From Pseudacidovorax sp. (GTDB lineage: Bacteria > Pseudomonadota > Gammaproteobacteria > Burkholderiales > Burkholderiaceae_C), in the NCBI RefSeq assembly GCF_017991995.1, contig NZ_JAGOPN010000009.1:1-64000 (forward strand): a DNA stretch of 64,000 nt, given 5' to 3'. Shown piece by piece: positions 53,855-61,370 of this stretch (position 1 is its first letter; each line of letters opens with the position of its first letter). The translations under genes and the position numbers were made by a program. The notes beneath the pieces were generated by a model. It was not told the DNA's origin. It ran no database searches and worked only from the letters and a program-made list of their open reading frames with translations.

Positions 53855-53887
53855 CGGCGGGCTGTCCATAAAACGGACAGCCCGCCG
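53855..53887. terminator. Strong 13-bp hairpin between the small lipoprotein and CHASE3 genes
   Basis: Perfect arms CGGCGGGCTGTCC / GGACAGCCCGCCG with loop ATAAAAC. It lies 37 bases after the stop of the minus-strand lipoprotein gene (53924). There is no clear T-run behind it, so it may be an RNA-stabilising hairpin or an imperfect terminator. Confidence 0.55.
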
Positions 53888-53923
53888 CCGAAGAACAGGC
53901 CGCACGCGGGCGGCCCTGCAGGA

Positions 53924-54358
53924 TCAGCGCTTGCTCAGCGCCTGACGACCCTGCTCCTCGTCCGCCTTCAGCGGCACGAAGATGCTCCATTCCTCCTCGG
54001 GATTCTTCTTGTAGCGCACATGCTTATTGTCGAGGTCGAACTCGTAGTACGGGTAGACCTCGCGCAGGTTGAAGAAGGTGGCGGGCGCGAAGAACAGGAT
54101 GTCCAGGGCCAGGTAGCCGCCGTTGAACTTGAGCGGCAGGATGCCGTAGAAGGGCTCCTTGCCGGGCGCCTCGGCCTTGAACTCGTAGTTGCCGAAGCTC
54201 GTGGTGGAGAAGCGCTCGGAGCGCGGGGTCGTGGTCTCCTTGGAGGTCGCGATGCTCACCTGCGCATCGGGCTGGACGGTCGTGATGTGGGTCATCGCGG
54301 TGCAGGCGGCCAGGGGCACGGTGGCCGCCAGCGCCAGCAGACGGGCTGCTTTCTTCAT
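53924..54358 (-). CDS. Small envelope lipoprotein, function unknown
   Basis: 144-residue protein with a clear lipoprotein signal (LLALAATVPLAAC, acylated Cys19). The mature part has TTPRSERFSTTSFGNYEFKAEAPGKEPFYGILPLKFNGGYLALDILFFAPATFFNLREVYPYYEFDLDN-like content, resembling small PEGA/DUF-type lipoproteins that take part in cell-envelope homeostasis. Not a family I can name with confidence. It stands alone, upstream of a strong hairpin and divergent from cysB. Confidence 0.75.
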   Translation of the reverse strand: MKKAARLLALAATVPLAACTAMTHITTVQPDAQVSIATSKETTTPRSERFSTTSFGNYEFKAEAPGKEPFYGILPLKFNGGYLALDILFFAPATFFNLREVYPYYEFDLDNKHVRYKKNPEEEWSIFVPLKADEEQGRQALSKR

Positions 54359-54536
54359 GGTTCTCGGGGTGTGTTGTCTTGACTCTTCCGGACACGCCTG
54401 GCGGCGCGCCGACTCCTCGTGCCTCGGGCTCCCTCGCCTCGGGCGGCCGGCAGTTTAGGAGGCATGGCTGCTGCGCCGGCGCCCAAACGTCCTACGGCCG
54501 TGACATTGGCCACAGATGTTTGGCTCATGAAGAACC

Positions 54537-54551
54537 AACGATTCGGTCGTT
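54537..54551. promoter_or_regulatory. Inverted repeat AACGA-TTCGG-TCGTT upstream of cysB
   Basis: Perfect 5-base arms about 90 bases before the cysB start, in the 284-base divergent gap. CysB represses its own gene, so this is a possible binding site, but CysB sites are too loose to identify by eye. Confidence 0.25.
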
Positions 54552-54642
54552 CGTGCCGGGCCCCGTTCTTTCCACAATGGATGGCCCAGCGCCTTGACCC
54601 GCATCAGGAGCGTGAAGAACACAACCATAGGGCCCCGCCGCC

Positions 54643-55659
54643 ATGAATTTCCAGCAACTGCGCTCGGTCCGCGAGGCCGTGCGCCGCAACTTCAACCTCA
54701 CCGAGGTGGCCCAGGTGCTGCACACCTCCCAGCCCGGCGTGAGCCGGCAGATCCGCGAACTGGAACAGGAGCTGGGCATCGAGCTGTTCATCCGCGTCGG
54801 CAAGCGCCTGACCGGCCTGACCGAGCCCGGCAGCCATGTGCTGCCCATCATCGAACGGCTGCTGGTCGAGAGCGGCAACCTGCGCAAGGCCGGCGAGGAA
54901 TTCGCCACGCAGAACGAAGGCCTGCTGTCCATCGCGGCGACGCATTCGCAGGCCCGCTATGCGCTGCCCGAGGCGGTGCAGGATTTCCGCCGCCAGTTCC
55001 CGTCGGTGCGGCTGCACATCCACCAGGGCTCGCCGCGGCAGATCGCGCAGATGCTGCTGGAGGGCGAGGCCGACGTGGGCATCGCCACCGAGGCCCTGGC
55101 CGACTATCCGCAACTGGCCGCCCTGCCCAGCTACCGCTGGACCCATGCGGTGATCGCGCCGCCGGGCCATCCGGTGCTGGCCGAGCCGCTCACCCTGCAG
55201 TCGCTGGCGAAGCATCCGCTCATCACCTACGACAACGGCTTCACCGGACGCCAGCGCATCGACGACGCCTTCGCCCAGGCTGGCGTGCAGGCCGACATCG
55301 CCCTGGCCGCGATGGATGCGGATGTCATCAAGACCTATGTGCAGCTGGGCATGGGCGTGGGCATCGTGGCCGGTGTGGCCTTCGAGGCCGAGCGCGACAC
55401 CGGCCTGCGCGCCGTGGATGCCGGTGCCCTGTTCGGCATCAACCACACGCGGCTGGCCGTGCGCCGGGGCAGCTACCTGCGGCGCTATGTGTATGCCTTC
55501 ATCGAATCGTTCTCGCCGACGTTGACGCGCGAGGTGGTGGAGGCCGCCGTGCGCGGCGAGTCGGGCGAAACCACCGCCGTGGTGCCGCCGGGCGATGGTG
55601 CGGCCGATGCCCTGGAAGAGGCCTCGGGGCAGCGCCAACCCTGGCCCCTGGCCGCTTGA
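54643..55659 (+). CDS. cysB: CysB family LysR-type regulator of sulfur assimilation
   Basis: 338-residue LysR-type regulator. The winged helix-turn-helix is at about 1-60 (MNFQQLRSVREAVRRNFNLTEVAQVLHTSQPGVSRQIRELEQELG), the inducer domain includes the ATHSQARYALP segment typical of CysB/Cbl and the TYDNGFTGRQRIDDAF block that contacts inducer/sulfate. Length is 15 residues above CysB of E. coli (324). CysB with N-acetylserine activates sulfate and sulfonate uptake genes, so it is the obvious candidate to control the sulfur cluster at 2806-15100, although 40 kb away. Confidence 0.93.
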   Translation: MNFQQLRSVREAVRRNFNLTEVAQVLHTSQPGVSRQIRELEQELGIELFIRVGKRLTGLTEPGSHVLPIIERLLVESGNLRKAGEEFATQNEGLLSIAATHSQARYALPEAVQDFRRQFPSVRLHIHQGSPRQIAQMLLEGEADVGIATEALADYPQLAALPSYRWTHAVIAPPGHPVLAEPLTLQSLAKHPLITYDNGFTGRQRIDDAFAQAGVQADIALAAMDADVIKTYVQLGMGVGIVAGVAFEAERDTGLRAVDAGALFGINHTRLAVRRGSYLRRYVYAFIESFSPTLTREVVEAAVRGESGETTAVVPPGDGAADALEEASGQRQPWPLAA

Positions 55660-55738
55660 GTCGTACCTGCGAGCGCGCAGGGCACGCGCACCCGCGCCAG
55701 CGTCGGCCTGGCCCCGGCGCACGTCGCCGGTCGCGGTC

Positions 55739-56935
55739 TCAGGCCTGGCCGCGCTCCTTGAGGATGCCGCCTGCGATACCCATCGCATGGTTCGCGGTCG
55801 GCACGCCGCAGTAGATCGCAGCCATCAGGATCACTTCCTTGATCTCGTCCGGCGTGAGCCGCGAATCGTCCCGCCCGTCCAGCGCCGCGCGCACATGCAG
55901 CGCGAATTCCTCCCAGGCGTGCAGGCCCAGCATCATCGACAGCACCATGAAGCGCCGCGTGCGGTCGCCCAGGGCCGGACGGCCCCAGATGTCGTTCCAC
56001 GCATGCCGCGTGATCAGTTCCTGGAACTCGGTGTTGAAGGCGGTGCGTCCGGCCAGCGAGCGGTCCACCCAGTCGTCGCCCAGCACGCGCCGCCGCTGCT
56101 GCAGGCCGCGCGCATAGCCGTCGGCTTGCTCGGCAGCCGGCTCGCCGGTACCGGGTGCCATGCAGCGGTCGCGCACGAAGGCCCGCAGCAGGCGCGCGAA
56201 GGACTCGGGCTGCTCGACGGCACCGATGTGGGAGGCCTGCGGCAGCACGGCCAGCTCGGCCCCGGGCACGACCTGCGCGATGGCCTGCGACATGCCCAGC
56301 GGCGTGCCCTCGTCCCGCGCGCCGGCGATCACCAGTACCGGGCACGGGATGGACGGCAGCCCATCTCGCCAGTCCACATCGCGCACCGCCTCGCAGCAGG
56401 CCGCATAGCCGTCGGGCGAGGTCGCCAGCAGCGTGGCACGGGCCTGCGCCACGGCCTCGGGCCGGGCCGCCCGGAAGTCGGCGTGGAAGTAGCGGCCCAT
56501 CACGGCGTCGGCGATGGCGGCCACGCCCTCGCGGCGCACGGTGGCGATGCGGGCATCCCAGAGCGCGCGTCCGGCGTCGGGATAGTGCGCGGCGCTGTGG
56601 GCCACCACCAGGCCGCGCAGCAGCGACGGATGGCGGATGGCCAGGCCCATGCCGACCATGGCCCCCATCGAGATGCCGACCCACACCACAGGCTCGCGCG
56701 CCACCTCGCGCAGCAGGGCGGCGGCGGCCTCCACCAGCGCGTCCATGCTGCCGGGGCCCTGCAGCGGCGGCGAGCCGCCATGTCCCGGATGGTCGAAGGC
56801 CAGGATGCGGGCCTGCGGGCCGACCTGCGCGCGCAGGGGCGCCCAGGCCTCGCGGTCCATGCCCAGGGCATGGCTGAGCACCAGCAGCGGGCCGCTGCCG
56901 CCGTCGTGCAAGGTGTAGGAAAGCAGGGACGTCAT
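55739..56935 (-). CDS. pcaL: PcaL: 3-oxoadipate enol-lactonase fused to 4-carboxymuconolactone decarboxylase
   Basis: 398-residue bifunctional enzyme of the beta-ketoadipate pathway. Residues 1-265 are an alpha/beta hydrolase (PcaD) with the nucleophile in VGISMGAMVGMG and a late His in PQASHIGAVEQPE. Residues 280-398 are the decarboxylase (PcaC): RRRVLGDDWVDRSLAGRTAFNTEFQELITRHAWNDIWGRP and TPDEIKEVILMAAIYCGVPTANHA. The fusion carries out two consecutive steps, ring-opened lactone to 3-oxoadipate. Start at 56935 leaves 22 bases after pcaB. No protocatechuate dioxygenase (pcaGH) or transferase (pcaIJ) is in the window. Confidence 0.92.
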   Translation of the reverse strand: MTSLLSYTLHDGGSGPLLVLSHALGMDREAWAPLRAQVGPQARILAFDHPGHGGSPPLQGPGSMDALVEAAAALLREVAREPVVWVGISMGAMVGMGLAIRHPSLLRGLVVAHSAAHYPDAGRALWDARIATVRREGVAAIADAVMGRYFHADFRAARPEAVAQARATLLATSPDGYAACCEAVRDVDWRDGLPSIPCPVLVIAGARDEGTPLGMSQAIAQVVPGAELAVLPQASHIGAVEQPESFARLLRAFVRDRCMAPGTGEPAAEQADGYARGLQQRRRVLGDDWVDRSLAGRTAFNTEFQELITRHAWNDIWGRPALGDRTRRFMVLSMMLGLHAWEEFALHVRAALDGRDDSRLTPDEIKEVILMAAIYCGVPTANHAMGIAGGILKERGQA

Positions 56936-56957
56936 GGTGTTCGGGGCAGTGCGAAGT

Positions 56958-58355
56958 TCAGGATGGGTCCTCGGGATCATCGCCGTCCTCGTGCAGCCAT
57001 TGCAGGCACTGCCGCGCCGAGGCCTCGACGGCCCGCTCCAGGTCGCAGGCCGCATGCAGCGCCGCCTGCAGGGCCGCACGCTGTCCGGGCGGCAGCGCCA
57101 GCACGCAGGCATCCGCGCACAGCAACTCAGGCAGGGGCGTCTTCGTGGCCATCGCCTGCGGCCCCAGCGACTGGATGCGCGCGCGGGCGGCCTGCGGGCC
57201 CAGCGCCTTCGCCAGCGCCTGCGTGAGCGATTCCGAATGCACCAGCCCCCAGGTGCGGCCGATGTTTTCGGCCATGCGGGACGCATCCACCCGCAGGCCG
57301 GCCAGGGCGTCGCGGATGGCGCTGGTGGCACCGAAGACCTGGATCCACAGCTGGGGCCACACGGCGACCTCGGCCTGCCATTCGCCCAGTGCACGTTCAT
57401 GAGCATGCGCCATGGTGGCCAGCAGCGTGGCCGCGATGCCGGGCACGGGCGCGCAGGCCGCGATGGCCTGCATGCAGGCCACCGGATTGCGCTTGTGCGG
57501 CATGGCGCTGGAGCCACCGCGGGCCGAGCCCTGCGCTGCCTCGCCGGGGCCCGGTCCCTCGGCCACCTCGTCTATCTCGGCCTGCGAGAGCAGGGCCAGG
57601 TCTTTGGCGATCTTGGCCAGCGAGCCCGCCAGCACCGCGGCCTCCAGGCCCAGGCGCAACCAGGTGTCGCGCTGCGTGTGCCAGCTGCCCGCTGGCGCGG
57701 CCAGGCCCAGCAGCGCCGCCATGCGGGCCGCGACGCGCTCGCCCGCCTCACCCATGGCCGAGCGGTTGCCCACGGCGCCGCCGAGTTGCAGCGCCAGGGC
57801 CTGCACCGCCAGGGCCTGCAAGCGGACATGGCTGCGCTGCAGCGGCAGCAGCCAGCCGGCGCACTTGAGGCCCCAGCTGGTCACCTGGGCCGGCTGCAGC
57901 AGCGTGCGGGCCAGCATGGGCGTGCGCGCATGGTCCGCCGCCTGTTGCCGCAGCAGCGCGATGGCCTCCTCCAGCGCCGCGAGCAACGGCGCCAGCGCGG
58001 CGCGCGTCATCAGCACCTGGGCGGTGTCGACCACGTCCTGTGTGGTCGCACCCTTGTGCAGATGGCGGGCGGCATCGCCCGCGCCGCGCGCCTGCAGCGC
58101 CTGCGTCACCATGGCCACCAGCGGCACGGCCATGGCACCGCCGTGGCGGGCGGCGTCGGTCAGCGCCTGCGCGTCCAGCACGAGGCCGGCGCAGGCATCC
58201 GCAATGGCTTCGGCCGCGTCGGTGGGGATCAGGCCCTCCTCGGCCTGTGCCCGGGCCAGGGCCGACTCGAAGTCGAGCATGGCGCGGCACAGCGCCTCGT
58301 CATCGAACAGGCCGCGGGCAGCGGCGGGCAGGAGGGCATGGGCGAAGGCGTTCAC
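56958..58355 (-). CDS. pcaB: 3-carboxy-cis,cis-muconate cycloisomerase
   Basis: 465-residue member of the fumarase/aspartase superfamily that lactonises 3-carboxy-cis,cis-muconate in the protocatechuate pathway. The signature GSSAMPHKRNP is near residue 280, with HKGATTQDVVDTA (about 108) and the LLQPAQVTSWGLK segment as in PcaB. The start is GTG at 58355, following the previous gene by 28 bases; the open frame upstream overlaps the Bug gene in a shadow phase and was excluded. Directly upstream of pcaL. Confidence 0.92.
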   Translation of the reverse strand: MNAFAHALLPAAARGLFDDEALCRAMLDFESALARAQAEEGLIPTDAAEAIADACAGLVLDAQALTDAARHGGAMAVPLVAMVTQALQARGAGDAARHLHKGATTQDVVDTAQVLMTRAALAPLLAALEEAIALLRQQAADHARTPMLARTLLQPAQVTSWGLKCAGWLLPLQRSHVRLQALAVQALALQLGGAVGNRSAMGEAGERVAARMAALLGLAAPAGSWHTQRDTWLRLGLEAAVLAGSLAKIAKDLALLSQAEIDEVAEGPGPGEAAQGSARGGSSAMPHKRNPVACMQAIAACAPVPGIAATLLATMAHAHERALGEWQAEVAVWPQLWIQVFGATSAIRDALAGLRVDASRMAENIGRTWGLVHSESLTQALAKALGPQAARARIQSLGPQAMATKTPLPELLCADACVLALPPGQRAALQAALHAACDLERAVEASARQCLQWLHEDGDDPEDPS

Positions 58356-58383
58356 GGGCAGGCGGTGCGGACGACGGAACCCG

Positions 58384-59364
58384 TCAGATGCTCGCGCCCG
58401 AGGCGCGGACCACGGCGGCCCACTTGCGCGACTCCTGCTGGATGCGCGCGGCGTACTGGGTGGCGTCGCCGAGCAGCGGCTCGGCGCCTTCGACGCCCAG
58501 CTTGGACTGGAAGGCCGGCGTGCCCGCCACCTGCAGGATCTGCCGGCCCAGCGCCGCCACCTGCGGTGCCGGCGTGGCGCGCGGCGCCAGCAGGCCATAG
58601 GTGAGCGTGCTCTCGAAGCCGGTCAGCGCCGCGATGCCCGATTCGGCCAGCGTGGGCACCTGGGGCAACTGGGCCAGGCGCCGGCTGCTGGTCACCGCCA
58701 GTGCGCGCAGCTTGCCGCCGGCCACCAGCGTCTGGGCGGGTGGGATCACGCTGAACATCATCTGCACCTGGCCGCCCACGAGGTCGGTCAAGGCGGGGCT
58801 GGTTCCCTTGTAAGGGATGTGGCTCATCTTCACGCCCAGGGCATCGGCCAGCATCTCGGCCGTGAGATGGCCGCCGGTGCCGGAGCCGCTGGAGGCGAAG
58901 GCGTACTGCCCGTTGGCCTGGCGGATCGCCTCCACCAACTGCGGCACCGTGCGCACCGGCGAGCTCTCGGGCACCACCAGCATCAGCGCCGAACTGGCGA
59001 ACATCGCCACCGGCGCCAGGTCCTTCTGCACGTCGAACTTGAGGCCCTTGTAGAGCGCCGGGTTGATGGAGACCGTGCCGGTGTGCCCCAGGAGCAGCGT
59101 GGTGCCGTCGGCCGGCGCGCGCACCACGGCCTCGGTGCCGATGTTGCCGCCCGCGCCGGCCTTGTTGTCGACCAGCCAGGTGCGGCCGAAGGTCGAGCTC
59201 AACCCGTTGGCCAATTGCCGCGCCAGCACGTCGTTGCCGCCACCGGGCGCGAAGGGCACCACGATGCGCACGGGCCGGCCGCCCTCCTGGGCCCAGGCCG
59301 GGGCAGCGGCCAGGGCAGACAGGGCCAGCCACTGGCGGCGGGTGCAGGAAGGGATGGGGCGCAT
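58384..59364 (-). CDS. Tripartite tricarboxylate transporter substrate-binding protein (TctC/Bug family)
   Basis: 326-residue periplasmic binding protein with a Tat-like signal (CTRRQWLALSALAAAPAWAQ). Bug motifs are RIVVPFAPGGGNDVLARQLA, the NKAGAGGNIGTEAVVRAPADGTTLLLGHTGTVSINPALY loop, YKGTSPALTDLVGGQVQMMF and TLAESGIAALTGFES. These proteins bind carboxylates. Its place with pcaB/pcaL suggests it binds an aromatic acid or muconate, but the TctA/TctB membrane partners are absent here, as is common for orphan Bug proteins. Divergent from the LysR regulator 68 bases away. Confidence 0.9.
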   Translation of the reverse strand: MRPIPSCTRRQWLALSALAAAPAWAQEGGRPVRIVVPFAPGGGNDVLARQLANGLSSTFGRTWLVDNKAGAGGNIGTEAVVRAPADGTTLLLGHTGTVSINPALYKGLKFDVQKDLAPVAMFASSALMLVVPESSPVRTVPQLVEAIRQANGQYAFASSGSGTGGHLTAEMLADALGVKMSHIPYKGTSPALTDLVGGQVQMMFSVIPPAQTLVAGGKLRALAVTSSRRLAQLPQVPTLAESGIAALTGFESTLTYGLLAPRATPAPQVAALGRQILQVAGTPAFQSKLGVEGAEPLLGDATQYAARIQQESRKWAAVVRASGASI

Positions 59365-59432
59365 GGCGGTCTCCGGGTTCGTTCTAGGAAAGGAGCGAGT
59401 CTGCGCGGTTCGGAACAAAGAAAAAACCAGAT

Positions 59433-60344
59433 ATGGCGACTTTCACACCACACATAATGTTGGAGATGGAGACCGCCTTCCTGAACACCTTCCTGCTGGT
59501 CGCGCGCCGGGGCTCCATGTCCGAGGCCGCGCGGCAGCTGGACCTGAGCCCCACGGCCGTGGCGCAGCAGATGCGGGTGCTGGAGCGGGAGCTGGGCACG
59601 CCGCTGCTGCTGCGCGCCGGCCGCACGGTGCGCCCCACCGAGGCGGGCGACCGGCTCATCGAACGGGCCGAAGCGCTGGTGCGCGACGCCGGCCAGTTGC
59701 GCGCCTGGGTGCATGGCCAGGCACTGCAGCACGAGCTGCGCGTCGGCACCCTGGCCACCGTGCTGCACAGCGCACTGCCGGACATCCTGCAGGCCTTCGC
59801 GCAGCGCCATCCGCAAACCCGGGTGTCGATCCGCGCGGGGCTGGCGAGCCAGCTGTACGAGATGGTGGCCGAAGGCGGGGTGGACCTGGCCCTGACGCTG
59901 CGGCCGGCCTTCGACCTCGCCAAGCCCTTCTGCTGGCAGCCCCTGCGCGAGGAAGCGCTGGTCCTGCTCGCGCCCGCCGCGCTTGCGGGCCAGGACCCGA
60001 TGCAGCTGCTGCGGGAAGAGCCGCTGATCCGCTACGACCGGACGCTGGGCGGCGGCAAGCTGGCGGACCAGTTCCTGCGCGATGCCGGCATCGCGCCCAG
60101 GGAGCGCTTCGAGCTGAACTCGCTGCTGGCCGTGGCCATGATGGTGGCCCGCGGGCTGGGCGTGTCGATGGTGCCGGACATCGACGCGCCCTTCATGCGC
60201 GAGCCGACCCTGGCCCGCATCGCGCTACCGCAGGCACGCACGCGTCGTGCCCTGGGCCTGCTGTGGCTGCGTGCCTCGCCGCGCCAGACGCTCGTATTGA
60301 ACTTCGGCGAGTGCGCCACCGCAGCCATGCGGCCGGCGCCTTGA
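59433..60344 (+). CDS. LysR-type regulator, probably of the pca/Bug genes
   Basis: 303-residue LysR-type regulator: helix-turn-helix around residues 12-70 (METAFLNTFLLVARRGSMSEAARQLDLSPTAVAQQMRVLERELG) and a C-terminal inducer-binding domain (HELRVGTLATVLHSALPDILQAF, PLREEALVLLAP). An alternative start at Met12 (59466) is equally close to the usual N-terminus. Divergent from the Bug gene, which is the normal LysR arrangement, so it probably controls the Bug-pcaB-pcaL operon in response to a pathway intermediate. It is not clearly PcaQ by sequence. Confidence 0.87.
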   Translation: MATFTPHIMLEMETAFLNTFLLVARRGSMSEAARQLDLSPTAVAQQMRVLERELGTPLLLRAGRTVRPTEAGDRLIERAEALVRDAGQLRAWVHGQALQHELRVGTLATVLHSALPDILQAFAQRHPQTRVSIRAGLASQLYEMVAEGGVDLALTLRPAFDLAKPFCWQPLREEALVLLAPAALAGQDPMQLLREEPLIRYDRTLGGGKLADQFLRDAGIAPRERFELNSLLAVAMMVARGLGVSMVPDIDAPFMREPTLARIALPQARTRRALGLLWLRASPRQTLVLNFGECATAAMRPAP

Positions 60345-60381
60345 GACGGTGTGAGCGAACCCGCCATGTCCGCACGGTCGC

Positions 60382-60609
60382 TCATGGGCGCTTGCCGACG
60401 GACTTGGCAACCTCCCGCAGGATGCGCTTGCGCACCTTCTTGCCCTGGGTGACCAGCAGCCGGATGTTCACGTCATGGCGCTGCTCCGGCGCCATGGACT
60501 TCCAGGATTTGATTTCGGAGCGAAGGCGGCCGCATCCCAGGCATCGCGCCTTGTCCGGGCTCAGTTCGCATTGCCCGATGCAGGGCGTCGCCGTCAGAAG
60601 AATGGTCAT
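60382..60609 (-). CDS. DUF1289 small cysteine-rich protein
   Basis: 75-residue protein with CIGQCELSPDKARCLGCGRLRSEIKSWKSM, the DUF1289 pattern of four cysteines (C-x3-C...C-x2-C) that probably binds a metal or iron-sulfur cluster. The C-terminal half is strongly basic (TQGKKVRKRILREVAKSVGKR), which might contact nucleic acid. Start at 60609 leaves the family core at the N-terminus. It converges with the LysR gene and lies 50 bases after the minus-strand terminator at 60659-60685. Function of the family unknown. Confidence 0.82.
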   Translation of the reverse strand: MTILLTATPCIGQCELSPDKARCLGCGRLRSEIKSWKSMAPEQRHDVNIRLLVTQGKKVRKRILREVAKSVGKRP

Positions 60610-60932
60610 TGCCGAACACGCTGCCACTGGGCGGCGGGCAGCGCAATCGGACACAGGCAAAAAAAAGACCCGCACGAGGCGGGTCCAAGGAGACAGCCGA
60701 CTTTCGTCGGCCCCGCGAATTCGCGGCCCGCTCCCCAGCGAGTACCCCGAAGATCCCCGGCGGGCGCGAAGAGCACCCTGGAGAGCAATCTACCCGTGCG
60801 GGCGGCCAAGACCTACGAAGGAAAACGCGCTTGGTTATGCGGCAGATACCGGGGCCATCATGCGCGGGCAGTGTGCCGACGCACTGCGCCAGATCAAGGG
60901 TCGCCCATAGCGGCCATGGCCGCCGGCCCACC
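60610..60932. other. Structured intergenic region between ridA and the DUF1289 gene
   Basis: 323 bases without a normal gene. Besides the terminator it contains hairpins GCCGAC-TTTC-GTCGGC (60696-60711) and the palindrome CCGCGAATTCGCGG (60713-60726). Read on the minus strand these are followed by an unpaired CTCCTT and then the terminator, an arrangement seen in small regulatory RNAs. On the plus strand a short coding-like stretch (GYAADTGAIMRGQCADALRQ) ends at a TAG at 60908-60910 with no suitable start, perhaps a gene remnant. Confidence 0.4.
60659..60685 (-). terminator. Strong minus-strand rho-independent terminator
   Basis: Perfect 7-base stem GACCCGC / GCGGGTC with a 5-base loop, followed on the minus strand by eight Ts (the A-run at 60659-60666). 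It ends a minus-strand transcript coming from ridA or from the structured region before it. Confidence 0.93.
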
Positions 60933-61322
60933 TCAGCGCCGCGCCACGAAGTCGATCTCGACCCGCGCGCCATTGGCCAGCCCGGTCACGCCCACGCAGG
61001 TGCGCGCCGGCAGGCGACCGGGCGGGAAGTGGCTGCGGTAGGCCTCGTTCATGCGCGCATAGTCCTCGTCGAAGTGGGTCAGGAAGATGCGGGCCGACAG
61101 CACGTGGGCCAGGCCCAGGCCGCAGCCTTCGAGCACCGTCTTCAGGTTGGCCATCACCGCATGGGTCTGGGCCTCGATGCCCTCGGGATAGCCGCTGTCC
61201 AGCCCCGTGCCGCTGAAGGGCATCTGGCCCGTGACGAAGACCCAGCCGTCGCATTCGACGGCATGGCTGAAGGGCGCGACCGGGTCCGGCGCGCCACTGA
61301 TCATGTGGAAGATGGGGTTCAT
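60933..61322 (-). CDS. RidA-family (YjgF/YER057c/UK114) enamine/imine deaminase
   Basis: 129-residue cytosolic protein of the RidA superfamily, trimers that hydrolyse reactive enamines/imines. Family residues are seen in SHAVECDGWVFVTGQMPFSG, QTHAVMANLKTVLEGCGLGLAHVLSARIFLT and LPARTCVGVTGLANGARVEIDFVAR; the catalytic Arg is the one in PARTCVGV, as in the RidA signature. Its start is only 48 bases from the divergent AraC-acetamidase start, so they probably share a control region, consistent with a nitrogen-compound pathway. Catabolic RidA subfamilies cannot be told apart by eye. Confidence 0.9.
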   Translation of the reverse strand: MNPIFHMISGAPDPVAPFSHAVECDGWVFVTGQMPFSGTGLDSGYPEGIEAQTHAVMANLKTVLEGCGLGLAHVLSARIFLTHFDEDYARMNEAYRSHFPPGRLPARTCVGVTGLANGARVEIDFVARR

Positions 61323-61370
61323 GGGTCAGGCTCCTGAAAGTGAGTCGATGGAGGGAAGAGAAGGAATGGC

